DNA of 64,000 bases from Garcia nutans. Taxonomy: Eukaryota > Streptophyta > Magnoliopsida > Malpighiales > Euphorbiaceae. This document shows, piece after piece, positions 34,140 to 43,110 of this stretch (the stretch's first letter is position 1; each line of letters opens with the position of its first letter). The DNA lies in the NCBI GenBank assembly GCA_947685225.1, contig CANTUV010000024.1, positions 53,968,001 to 54,032,000 of the forward strand, in the 5' to 3' direction. The translations under genes and the position numbers were made by a program. Under the pieces are notes generated by a model, which did not search any database, was not told where the DNA came from, and was given only the letters and a program-made list of their open reading frames with translations.

Positions 34140-34427
34140 CTAAGCTCCATACTGGCAGCCAAGTCGGTAAGGATCATAGCATGTACCTTGACGAAGAGCA
34201 TAAAGGGGAACATACATCAAGTATGTCCGTATTGTGATACGAGAAATCTTCCACCAAGGTACCAACCAACGGATATTGACTTCAGAGCATGAGTGGATCC
34301 AAACAATCCAGTCAACATATGAAGAAGCAGGATAGAGTAGTTTCCTAGCAGAATGATGACGTGGCAGGTATCTGGCAAAATCCATGGATGGAGTATCAAG
34401 CAAACAAAGACGCTCCTGAAGCCAAAT
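34140..34427 (-). pseudogene. C2 antisense DUF7745-like gene, exon 2
   Basis: Minus strand. It starts after the acceptor TTCTTCGCAG and reads IWLQERLCLLDTPSMDFARY, SYVDWIVWIHSCSEVNIRWL, VPWWKISRITIRTYLMYVPL and YALRQGTCYDPYRLGCQYGA, then stop. The WW-type block and the final GTxYxPxRxxRQxG-like pattern are found at the ends of plant mobile-domain and DUF7745 proteins. Frame is kept across the proposed intron (LLLQ joined to IWLQ, phase 0). The exon is open throughout. The family assignment is from memory of the motif pattern. Confidence 0.68.
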
Positions 34428-34875
34428 CTGCGAAGAAAGAATTAAATAAAAAAAGGGGTCTGCTAAGTTGAAAACCCTTAAGGGCAGCTTAGGCAAAAAT
34501 TAGGACAGCTCGCTAGTTCAGAAAACCCACATGGGCGGACTAGGCAAAAATTAGAGCAATAAAAAATACACAATAAAAAAGGGGTCTGCTAAGTTGAAAA
34601 CCCTTAAGGGCAGCTTAGGCAAAAATTAGGACAGCTTGCTAATTTCAAAAATCCACATGGGCGGACTAGGCAAAAATTAGAGCAATAAAAAAATACACAA
34701 TAAAAGAGAGGTCCGCTAAGTTGAAAACCCGCAAGGGCAGCTTAGGCAAAAATTAGGATAGCTCGCTAGTTCCGAAAATCCATACGGGTGGACTAGGCAA
34801 AAATTAGAGCAATATAGAAAAGAAGAAAAAAGAAAACCTAAATTGAAAACCCGAAAGGGTAGTTTAGGTAATTAC
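34428..34875 (-). other. Proposed intron of the antisense DUF7745-like gene
   Basis: The 448-base minus-strand interval begins GTAATTACC and ends TTTCTTCGCAG, the normal plant GT...AG borders. It separates two exons that join in frame. It consists almost wholly of the hairpin array at 34463-34869. C1 has the same arrangement at 19736-20010. Confidence 0.65.
34463..34869 (+). repeat. Hairpin array 1 in C2, intron cluster (7 hairpins, ~125-bp double units)
   Basis: Hairpins at 34463-34502, 34523-34553, 34589-34618, 34639-34669, 34716-34745, 34766-34796 and 34836-34869. Outer stems alternate CTAAG/CTTAG and CTAGT/ACTAG; the last is ACCTAAA/TTTAGGT. Inner stems are mostly CCC/GGG with tips TTAA, ACAT, GCAA, ATAC or GAAA. 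The side strand TTGAAAA/CAG or CGG is fixed. Each is followed by AGGCAAAAATTAG. Confidence 0.88.
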
Positions 34876-35478
34876 TTGAAGCAACAATGGACTCCCAGTC
34901 AGTCTCTTTGACAATCCTGATTTAAGTCGGTCTAATCCAACTAAGGTCTCGGCTAAGATCAAGTCTCCTTCCATTTGGTCCATAATATCTAATACCCATG
35001 GATCAATATAACCGTTGGAAGAAACAAGCAAGAATTGGCCGAGCAAGCAAAGACAATGCACGTGTCCCCATGCCTTAGTAGGAGCCAAATGAGAGAGACA
35101 AAAATCAATCAAGGGAGCAAGTAGAATTTTTTCATCTTTCATCAACTGAAGAACTTCGGGTTTTGGCATTTGAAATAACATCTGCATCTTCTGTTGAGTC
35201 TTGGAAATCAATGTGGGTAACGCCATTTGTTGATTATTTGGATATCCAAGGATGGGCTCTTATTCTTCAATCAAGGGACATATTTCAAAGCCATTAATTT
35301 TAAATACCTTAGAATTCGTATTCCAAAAGGAAGCCACAGCAGGTAAGAAGGAGTGGTCCAATTTAACATTTTAAAAACATTTTAAAACATCAAGTTTTGA
35401 TCACAAAATTTGCTTCCAATGAATGGCATCCATATTCTTAAATAGAATTTTTATCTTCTTTAAATGATGTTCAGTCAT
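34876..35478 (-). pseudogene. C2 antisense DUF7745-like gene, exon 1
   Basis: Minus strand, ATG at 35478 (MTEHHLKKIKILFKNMDAIH). It continues through stops near 35401 and 35374 to SFLPAVASFWNTNSKVFKIN, CPLIEE-stop-EPILGYPNNQ, KTQQKMQMLFQMPKPEVLQL, LIDFCLSHLAPTKAWGHVHC and LIL-AETLVGLDRLKSG. The FWNT...F.....P...EE...LG pattern is the hallmark of DUF7745/PMD-related proteins, whose function is unknown. Stops make this copy non-functional. C1 carries a homologous exon with an equivalent start. Confidence 0.65.
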
Positions 35479-35577
35479 GGTGGATGAATAAAGAAAAATT
35501 AAAATTATTAAAGGGAGTTCTTTGCGTGGGAATGGAAAGAATTTTGAATTCTGTATGAAATATGGCATGAAAGGTGA

Positions 35578-35585
35578 TTTATATA
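35578..35585 (-). promoter_or_regulatory. TATATAAA box of the antisense DUF7745-like gene
   Basis: Minus-strand TATATAAA lies 100 bases before the proposed start codon at 35478, a normal plant TATA-to-ATG distance for a leader of roughly 70 nt. The other antisense gene has the same box at the same spacing (38295-38302). Confidence 0.6.
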
Positions 35586-35870
35586 GAAGAAGCAAACCTT
35601 TTCCAAAATTGATAAGGAAAAGGTGATGGGAAAGGGTAAGACCATATGGCATAAGGAAAGGAATTGGTGACAATTTCCTTTACCATGTTGAATTTAGTTT
35701 AGCAAAATGATGTGGATGTGAATTATGAAATTGTGATGTACTGTGACAAAAAAAAAAAGTGGCACAGTAATAAAATAATAATAATAATAATAAGTTATAG
35801 TAAAGATGGAAATTATATTTTTTTTCATTATTATACAATATTTTACAATTGCTAAAATATTTACATATCA
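35586..35870. other. Spacer between the two antisense genes
   Basis: AT-rich, with a poly-A run (35747-35757) and an (AAT)n microsatellite at about 35774-35793. I see no gene. Any upstream elements of the DUF7745-like gene or 3' sequences of the PMD gene would lie here. Confidence 0.5.
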
Positions 35871-36624
35871 CTAAGAGGGTGGTGGTAGGTCATCAAATAA
35901 AGCCTTGAAAAAGTCATCGCCTGTTGGAGGAGGGGGCAAATTACTCGTCCCTAGTCCGCCCGAAGCGGGAGCACCAAAACTCGGCAAATTACTCATCCCG
36001 GGATCACCCGAAGTGGGAGCACCAAAATCCCTATTACCTTGAAGTTTCGATCCGTCATGGTCCTCATCAGAAGCACATGAAAGGATCTCATAGTCATTAG
36101 TATGGGGGCCTCTTGATGAAGAAGCGCCGGGATCCCTCATCCCCTGAAATCGAAAGTCTCAGGAATGTTGTTCGGATTGATGATATAAACTTTAAAAATG
36201 AGAAGCCTGCTGACGACTTGCAGCCAACTCTTCTTGAAGTTTCCTATTTTGTTCTTCGAGCATCCGCTATGAGCCAAAAAGGAAAAGGTAAGAACATACA
36301 TAACCATGCATACATATAGCATAAATTACCATGGAATAAGGAACGTACCAGGTAATTAAAATCAATACCCTGCGGATGAGATGGCATATCTGGCAGGCTA
36401 GAATGAGCAAATGAAGGGGCAGTAAAAGAAGGTCCAGCCTCATGATCAAATGAACCAACAGCTTGCAACAATCATTAAAGAATTAAAAAAGAAAGAAGCA
36501 ATTACAAGGGAAAAATGGTAAAAGTTTTACCTGAGAAGTACTGGTCCTGAGATGTGGAACAGACTCTCCTATATCTCTGTGATGTTCCTCTTCATCTCTC
36601 CCCTTATTTTCTTCGGGAATCCCC
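35871..36624 (-). pseudogene. C2 antisense PMD gene, 3' exons with coiled-coil tail
   Basis: Minus strand. An exon around 36349-36471 (QAVGSFDHEAGPSFTAPSFA...) ends at a GTACGT donor. After an 82-base interval (36267-36348) ending TTGGCTCATAG comes the short exon 36192-36266, RMLEEQNRKLQEELAASRQQ then ASHF-stop, a clear leucine-heptad coiled coil. A further open stretch, 35871-36145 (MRDPGASSSRGPHTNDYE... DDFFKALFDDLPPP), may be an alternative last exon. C1 keeps the same pieces in the same order. Confidence 0.6.
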
Positions 36625-36969
36625 TACACACCAACAAGAGATATATCAAAGTTCAAGAGCCACCTTTGAATAAAATGGGCATAGAATGGACCCAGTAGAT
36701 GAACAAATGACTCAGCACCATAACCATATCGGGCCGGCCACCATGCATCCTCCAGCATCGACATAATATTTAAAGTATATTCCAGGATATGTATCGGGAC
36801 CCTTCCGCTGCTTTGGACTGAGAAACCACTCGTAAACTCTCTCTCCAAGAAACCAGCCATTGGACACTGGGTCAGTGATAACTCGGCGAGAATGTTGGAA
36901 AGATAGTGTAGCCCTCATCAAGGGAGACCAGTTTGCTTGCTCTTTTGGGTTCCACCAGGCCAAATTCAC
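36625..36969 (-). pseudogene. C2 antisense PMD gene, exon 3
   Basis: Follows the acceptor TTATTTTGCAG. It reads VNLAWWNPKEQANWSPLMRA, HSRRVITDPVSNGWFLGERV, YEWFLSPKQRKGPDTYPG, then shifts frame near 36740 into EDAWWPARYGYGAESFVHLL and FYAHFIQRWLLNF. The frame joins exon 2 exactly (LTWDQ to VNLAWW), which supports the intron 36970-37034 (65 bases, short but acceptable). Confidence 0.62.
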
Positions 36970-37034
36970 CTGCAAAATAACATAAGGTAAGTAAACTTTC
37001 ACATAAAATTTAAAGCATACTAATGTTATTTTAC

Positions 37035-37862
37035 CTGATCCCAGGTTAAGCTGCTCAACACAAAGCGATGAGTATGCACATGATGAGAGCTGGGAATGTC
37101 CACACGATCGGACAACCAGTAATTTAATCTCGGATACCCGACCCTATCTCGGGAAATACCATGTACCCTCACAAGAAAAGAGCGGAAATGACATTGGTAG
37201 AAGAAGATTACCTCGACAACCGACATCAAGCCGACAAAAGACTTCTTATTTAGGCAAAGTTTATCAAGACCATGGTAAAGACAAGCGAGACCAGCTTCAC
37301 CCCAGCCAGAAGATGGTACCATTCTGAAATAAGAAAGGGCATTCAACACTGACAAGTGGATGGAGGATTCAGTGCTGCCTAAGATGGTCGACTCAAGTAG
37401 ATATAACAAAAATCCTCGAGCATATTGTTCGGTTGTGTCTCTATGAATTCGTCCTTCGTACTTCATCCAATAACTCCGAATTGGCTCAATTTTTATCTTG
37501 AAAGGCCCTTTATATGATGGTTCCATACCAATTAATTCCTGAATTTCTTCAAATGTTAAAATATCGTTGGTCAGAGGAACCGAAATACCATCATATCGAA
37601 GGCCGGTTATAGCAGTAAAATCGACCGGACCAATTGTCATCTCTTCAACGGGCAAGTGAAAAGTGTGGGTTGTGTCCAACCATCGTTCTGCAAGTGCCTG
37701 GACTACGCTCTGGTCTATCTGATATTACTCGGACTGCAATTGAAAGATGAACTGCCAAAAGTCTTAATCTTGGATAATACGCCTTACCCGAGAAGGCACT
37801 ACATCGTACCATTGTCGGGCTTTGTAAATACACCCTCTAGCCCGAACAACGCAACTATCATG
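37035..37862 (-). pseudogene. C2 antisense PMD gene, exon 2 (plant mobile domain core)
   Basis: The plant mobile domain is a region shared by MAIN/MAIL-type host proteins and by transposons. Seen here: ALAERWLDTTHTFHLPVEEM then TIGPVDFTAITGLRYDGISV, PIRSYWMKYEGRIHRDTTEQ, YARGFLLYLLESTILGSTES, VLNALSYFRMVPSSGWGEAG and LACLYHGLDKLCLNKKSFVG. The T-H-T-F-H-x-P-x-x-E-M-T core is diagnostic. 217 codons are open. The N-terminal part has two stops (before DFWQF and after FQLQSE). Host MAIN/MAIL proteins act in gene silencing and genome stability; the role of the transposon versions is not known to me. Confidence 0.78.
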
Positions 37863-38072
37863 CTAACACGGAGCCAGATAAGTCAATGCAAGGTAAGTAC
37901 ATACTATCCTAGATTAATTTATTTTTTATATAAAAATGTAAATAAAAGTTAGGCAAATACAATAATAAAGAAACATAATATAAAAACATAAAACAAAAAT
38001 AATAAAACAAAAATAAATAACAGACAAAAAAATTAAAAAATCAAGAGAAATAAAAAAGGAAAAAATAATTAC

Positions 38073-38201
38073 ATCGCTTTTTTGATTGGAACTGCGATGG
38101 AGCAGCATCCCGGCCAGTATATCTATATTTCCATCTTAATGATGTCGAATAAACTCCAATAACTCGGCATTAGAATGAGTCCCTGACCTTGAAGCATGCA
38201 T
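38073..38201 (-). pseudogene. C2 antisense PMD gene, exon 1
   Basis: Minus strand from ATG at 38201: MHASRSGTHSNAELLEFIRH, one stop, then GNIDILAGMLLHRSSNQKSD and a GTAATTATTTTTTCC donor-type border at 38072. The intron would run to an AG near 37863, before RGCIYKARQWYDVVPSR. The short Ser/Thr/Asn-rich leader before a first intron looks like a normal plant gene start. The borders are my inference. Confidence 0.5.
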
Positions 38202-38294
38202 TTTTTTGAAAAATATGTGCTAAAATTGAAAGGATTTAAGAGAATTATAGAATTGAGGAGTTATGTTGTGAATTGAATGAAAGAATCATCTTCT

Positions 38295-38302
38295 TTATAT
38301 AG
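38295..38302 (-). promoter_or_regulatory. TATATAAA box of the antisense PMD gene
   Basis: Minus-strand CTCTATATAAAGAAG lies 94 bases before the ATG at 38201. It is followed by a leader rich in CTCAAT/CAATT and poor in G, as in plant 5' untranslated regions. Palindromic motifs lie just upstream (38335-38510). Confidence 0.62.
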
Positions 38303-38334
38303 AGAAAAACGGAAAGTAAAAAAACAAAATTCAA

Positions 38335-38510
38335 AACTGTTCATGAATAGTAAACTTTACTATTCATGAACAGTAAATTTTACTATTCATGAATAGTATT
38401 ATTACTGATGAAAATTACTATTTATAGTAAATACTAGTAAAATTACTATTTATAATAGTAAATAGTGCATGAACAGTGACTACACAGTAAATAAACAGTA
38501 AATTCATTTA
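38335..38510. repeat. ATTCATGAA(T/C)AGTA palindrome cluster upstream of the antisense PMD gene
   Basis: Three close copies of CT(A/G)TTCATGAA(T/C)AG, one of them the perfect 18-base palindrome TACTATTCATGAATAGTA (38382-38399), followed by decayed copies (GTGCATGAACAGTGAC, AACAGTAAATTC). Similar ATGAACAGT motifs are common in plant gypsy elements. Placed just upstream of the TATA box, they look operator-like. Confidence 0.75.
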
Positions 38511-38625
38511 TTGACTTTAATCATTAAAATAATTGTGTGTATATAAATATTTTTACATGCATGGGGCAATAAGAAGACATGCATAAAAATTAGCCAAACT
38601 TTTTAAAATAAAAAATTATTTGCTC

Positions 38626-38904
38626 GGGTCCAGAACCCAAATTTTCCTTAGGTCCAGAACCTAGAATTTATTTCTAAGTCCAAGAACTTAGCTCGAGTCC
38701 AGAACCCAAATTACCTTTAGGTCCAGAACCTAAAATCTCTTTTAAGTCCAGAACTTAGCCCGAGTCCAGAATCCAAATTACCCTTAGGTCCAGAACCTAT
38801 AATTTATTTCTAAGTCCCAAAACTTAGATCGGGTCCAGAACCCAAATTTTCCTTAGGTCCAGAACCTAGAATTATCCTTGAGTCCAGAACTCGAACTGGG
38901 TCCA
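38626..38904 (+). repeat. Hairpin array 2 in C2 (CCAGA loops)
   Basis: About a dozen copies of a ~22-base unit. Each is arm-T-CCAGA-A-arm with changing arms: GGGT/ACCC (38626-38638), TAGGT/ACCTA (38649-38663), CTAAGT/ACTTAG (38674-38691), TTTAGGT/ACCTAAA (38716-38734), TAAGT/ACTTA (38743-38757), GAGT/ACTC (38880-38892). A few copies are mispaired. E inserted at the right end (GTCCA at 38900-38904). Confidence 0.87.
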
Positions 38905-40637
38905 TGTTTTGTTAGTTTTTGTTATAGATTTGCATCTTATTTGTTATGATAATTATTGATTTTCTTTACGTATTTTATTAGTTTTAATATGCTTATTTAG
39001 TGTTTTCATTAATTTTGATAGTTTTAATTTATTTAAGTGTTTATGTTATTTTTGTCCTAGTTTTTAGTGAGTGTTTATGTTTTGTTGGTTAATGTTCATT
39101 TAATTCTTGTTTAAAGTTTGTTTCAAGTTTTGTTTTAGGTTAAAAAGCTAAGGAACCAAGAAGAAGGAAAAAATCGACAGTAGCTGACACATGCAGAGGA
39201 CACCGCCTAGCCACTAGTCGTGTCCCATACCAAGTTAAAGAGGAAGACCAAGACACAGGAGCAAACACATGCAAGGGACACGGCCAAGCTTGTGGCCGTG
39301 TCCCTCCAAAAAAGCTCCAACATGACCAAGTTGCTTAAGCTTTGCCGTGTCTCACTTAAGTCCAAAGGAAAAAAGAAAGATCAACATCAAGCAGTAGAAG
39401 ACACAAGTAAGGGACACGGCCAAGCTTGTGGCCGTGTCCCTCCAAAATTGTCCAACACGGCCTAGAAACTTCCAACACGGCCGTGTCACTCAATCACACC
39501 AAAGAAGAAAAGAAGAAACTCTCACAGAAGCGAACACAAGCAAGGGACACGGCCAAGCTTGTGGCCGTGTCCCTCCAAAGACCTCCAACACGGCCAAGTC
39601 TTATCCAACTTGGCCATGTCTCTCATGGACCAAAGACAACGCAAATTTTTAAGTGGAGGATTCATATAAATATTAAAAAAGTTAGGGTTTCCAGGGTTGT
39701 TGAGAATTTGAGTTTGGTTTCAGCCGTCAAAGAGAGTTTGAGGGTTTAACATTTGTTTTTCTTTGATTTTTGATTACACTTGGATTAAACTAGCTAGATT
39801 AGATTTGTTCAAGCCATTGATACATTCTTCTTGCAAGATTTGAACAAGAGATTCTTCAGAAGCTTCAAGGAGTTTGTAATTTGGTTTTGTTCTTGAACTT
39901 TATCTCTTTATTTTCATTGGAATTGCATTTATGGATATTATCATGTCTAAATTGATTTCATTGAATATTAATGAGATGAGTATGTTTGATAGCATTATGA
40001 ACTAATTTGATCTAGTTTAGCGTTTGTATGGATCTGCTATGATTGTATGAATTGGTTATTACTCTTAACTCAATTATTTCTTTAAGCCTTTATTGAATGA
40101 AATATTATTAATATATAATTGATTGGCCACCAATTATGTGTTTTAGGTATTAGATGATGGATTGAGAGATGAAGTCTAATGCTGGAATAATTCAATTAAG
40201 GACTTAGGTGAATTAGAGATATAACCTAGGAAAAGATTATTTCAATCGTAACAAGATTATTTGAGAAATGTTTGAATGCGAGCTTATTTCCTTTATTCAA
40301 TTAATTAAGTTGCTTGAGATTTAATCTTTGAAATTAATTTGGTTAAGAGGAATAACCGTTCATGCATATAAATAGTAGAGAAGTGCAAACCCTAGACCCT
40401 TCTATTAAGTGAATTAAAACATCAGCTCAATTTACTTTTATTGTTTTAAACTTCGATCAATCTGTCTTTATTAATTGTTAGCAATTTAAATTTATTCATT
40501 ACTTGTTATTTATAATTTGATAATCAATTAGCTTCTTTAGCTTCCTTATGAGACGACCTTGGGGCGATCACCTTTGTTATTGCTACCTCATATACTTGCG
40601 AGTGACGCTTTCTGGTAGAGTTAATTCGAGCGCAACA
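38905..40637 (+). mobile_element. 5' LTR of Athila-like element E (1.7 kb)
   Basis: Starts TGTTTTGTTAG and ends TCGAGCGCAACA. It pairs with 45065-46777. Target duplication GTCCA (38900-38904) against GTCTA (46778-46782), one mismatch. It contains three 32-base hairpins (39274-39305, 39410-39441, 39543-39574). Relative to the 3' copy it has a short extra segment near 39465 (CTAGAAACTTCCAACACGGC). Confidence 0.92.
39190..39640 (+). repeat. Triple GGGACACGGCCA hairpin block in E 5' LTR
   Basis: Arms AGGGACACGGCCA and TGGCCGTGTCCCT (13 bp, perfect) enclose AGCTTG. There are three copies spaced about 135 bp, with additional half-sites (CCAACACGGCC, TGGCCATGTCTC) between. The same block is in the 3' LTR (45433-45464, 45568-45599 with one change, 45681-45712). 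Confidence 0.9.
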
Positions 40638-40643
40638 AGTTTT

Positions 40644-40661
40644 TGGTGCCGTTGCCGGGGA
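40644..40661 (+). promoter_or_regulatory. Primer binding site, element E
   Basis: TGGTGCCGTTGCCGGGGA, 6 bases after the LTR. TGGCGCCGTTGCCGGGGA is the Athila primer site (tRNA-Asp type as I recall). One base differs here. Confidence 0.85.
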
Positions 40662-40775
40662 AGCTAATTGGCTTAATTATTTATTAGGCAAAAATACTTT
40701 AGATTATTTTTCATTGTTTACTTTTGATTTTATTTTGTCTTTTGCTTTTAATAATTTTTTTTTGTTCTAGAAATT

Positions 40776-41974
40776 TTGTTTATGCAAGGCAGGAGATCAC
40801 TCGAAGGAGAGTTGTATCCATTTATTCCAGAAATTCAGAGAGTGAAAAGGAGCAGAGAAGAATTTGAACTTTATACCGGATTTGATACCGAGGAAGACAC
40901 TTCTGATTTTGAGTCGGAATCTGCACAATCTGTTAAAATGGCAGAAGAAAGACAAAGGACTATGAGAGATTTTGCTAGACCTGTCATTGGAACTTCCACC
41001 TCTTGCATAAGACTGACAGATGCAGCAAGAAATTATGAGTTGAAGAACATTCATTACAATATGCTGCCATCATTCTATGGAGTTCCAAATGAAGATCCTG
41101 TAAACTTTATTCGGGATTTTTATTCTACCCTCAACACTTTTCCATTGGGAGGACTAACAGAGGACCAGTTGAGGATGAGATGTTTCCCGTATACATTGAA
41201 GGATAGGGCAAAGAGCTGGCTTATGATGTTTCCCAAAAATTCTTTGACAACTTGGGAGCAAGTTTATAATAAATTTATGGGCAAGTTTTACTCACATCAA
41301 AAGACAGCTGACTTGAGAGGGAAGATTGCTACATTCTCTCACTTTGAAGGAGAGCCATTTCATAAGGCTTGGGACAGATTTAAAATGTTATTGATCCAGT
41401 GTCCACATCATCACTACCCACTTCAACTTCTTAATCAGTTTTTCTATGATGGTTTAACCTAGCAATTTCAGAACACTGTTGATAATGCAGCTGGGGGAGC
41501 TATGGGAGAAAAGACAGCTGATGAAACTTATGAGATCTTTGAGATGTTGGGAGCTAATTCTCAACAAAAAAGTGTAAGGGGAAGAAGTAAAGGGGTGAAT
41601 CAACTGGAAGCCAATAGTGAGATGGTCAATCAAATAGCTAAATTGACAAGGCAGGTGCAGATGCTGAATATGAAAAACAACACTTCTTCATCTACTTAAG
41701 AAATTTGTGGAATTTGTGGAACTTTCAGGCATGGAGCAAATATTTGCCCCTCCGCATATGAGACTTATGGGAATGAAGCTGAGCAAGTCAATGCTATGGG
41801 AGGATTTCAACCAAGGGCCAGGAATGATCCTTACTCTAATTCTTATAATCCTGGTTGGCAGAATCATCCTAATTTTTCCTGGGCAACAAATAATTCTCAG
41901 CAGCCTTTCTATTTGCTCCAGAGATAGAACCAACAGTAGGGTTAATCCTCAAATCAAGGGCAGTCTATGAGAGT
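40776..41974 (+). pseudogene. E gag (Athila-like)
   Basis: Long open frame 40776-41462, from the first in-frame ATG after the primer site. The capsid core contains NIHYNMLPSFYGVPNEDPVN, FIRDFYSTLNTFPLGGLTED and QLRMRCFPYTLKDRAKSWLM. Next come FMGKFYSHQKTADLRGKIAT and QCPHHHYPLQLLNQFFYDGL, then a TAG where related elements have Gln. After a further open part (MGEKTADETYEIFEMLGANS, a basic linker and NQIAKLTRQVQMLNM), a zinc-knuckle remnant (CGICGTFRHGANIC) follows a TAA at 41698. Frame is disturbed beyond 41900. Confidence 0.88.
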
Positions 41975-43110
41975 TTGGAGGAAATTTTACAAGCTTTTAT
42001 CCAAGTCAGTGCTAAAAATCAAGAGATGACCAATAAGAGGCTGGATTCATTAGAAGCATCTTTTAAGAAAGTGGAGACTCAAGTAGGACAACTTGCACAA
42101 CAGATGCAGATTCAACAAAAGGGGAAATTCCCAAGTCAACCTGAGCAGGCACAATCAGTGACTATTCTTAGAAGTGGTGAGGTTATTAACAATAATGTTG
42201 AAAATGATTTTATGAATGCAGGTGACCAAGAGAACAAGAAGGAAGGGGAAATAAAGAATAAAGGTGCTGGAGAAAGATCAATGAAGAAGTCCCCTTCAGC
42301 AGATTTACACAAGGCAAGCAATCCATACCGGCCACCTATACCATTCCCCAGCAGGTTGAAGGATGATAAACCAGATAAGCAATTTTCTAACATCTTCAAC
42401 ATGCTGTCTAAGGTAAGTATTAACTTACCCTTACTGGAAGCAATAAAGAACATTCCGGCTTATGCTAAATTCTTCAAAGAGCTGATCACCAAGAAAAAGA
42501 GGTATGAGCCAAATGAAAAGGTGATAGTTTCAGAAGTAGCTAGTGCTGTTCTGCAGCATAAACTACCTCCCAAACTAAAGGATCCTGGAAGCTTTATAAT
42601 TCAAATTACTGTGGGAAATGGAAAGGGGACTGATGGCATGTGTGATCTAGGAGCCAATATAAATTTGATGCCTTATTCTGTGTATAAAGAATTAGAACTA
42701 GGGGAACTCAAACCAACCCCCCGAAAGGGGTTATAGAAGATGTGTTAGTTAAGGTTGGTGGGTTAATAGTACCTGTAGATTTCATAGTTCTTGACAAGGA
42801 AGGGAGCAACCCTGCACCATCAGCACACACTATTTTGCTGGGTAGGCCTTTTATGGCTACTACCAACACCTTAATAGATGTTAAAAATGGTAAATTATCA
42901 ATGACTGTCTTGGGATAGAAGGTTGAATTTTCTATTTTTAACACCTCTCCCATTCCTACAACTGCTTTATATGAGGAATGTTCTTTAATTAATTGTGTTG
43001 AAGCCGTTGTTTCAGATGCTTTCTTGCAGACAAGTTCCTCAGATAAATTGGAGCTGACATTGACTTTAGAAGAGGGGGCTAAACCAGTGGGGGAGACCCA
43101 AAGGTGCCTT
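41975..43110 (+). pseudogene. E linker and protease
   Basis: An open frame of 253 codons (41975-42736) carries the linker with a coiled coil (NQEMTNKRLDSLEASFKKVE, TQVGQLAQQMQ), SNPYRPPIPFPSRLKDDKPD, and YAKFFKELITKKKRYE. The protease site is MCDLGANINLMPYSVYKELE; Athila proteases use D-L-G-A at this place, so it may be intact. A shift at about 42720 is followed by VPVDFIVLDKEGS and HTILLGRPFMATTNTLIDVK, then a TAG at about 42918. Confidence 0.87.

Noticed and set aside
37656..37952. Plus-strand open frame of 98 codons opposite the PMD exon
   Set aside because: Lies antisense to the clearly recognisable mobile domain; its residues show no family pattern.
38626..38904. Regularly spaced short repeats reminiscent of a CRISPR array
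   Set aside because: Plant retrotransposon context, no constant full-length repeat or unique spacers, and no cas genes; the units are hairpins with variable arms.
39220..39749. Plus-strand open frames over the E 5' LTR (and 45428-45887 in the 3' LTR)
   Set aside because: They are translations of the hairpin repeats inside the LTR, with no family likeness and different frames in the two LTRs.
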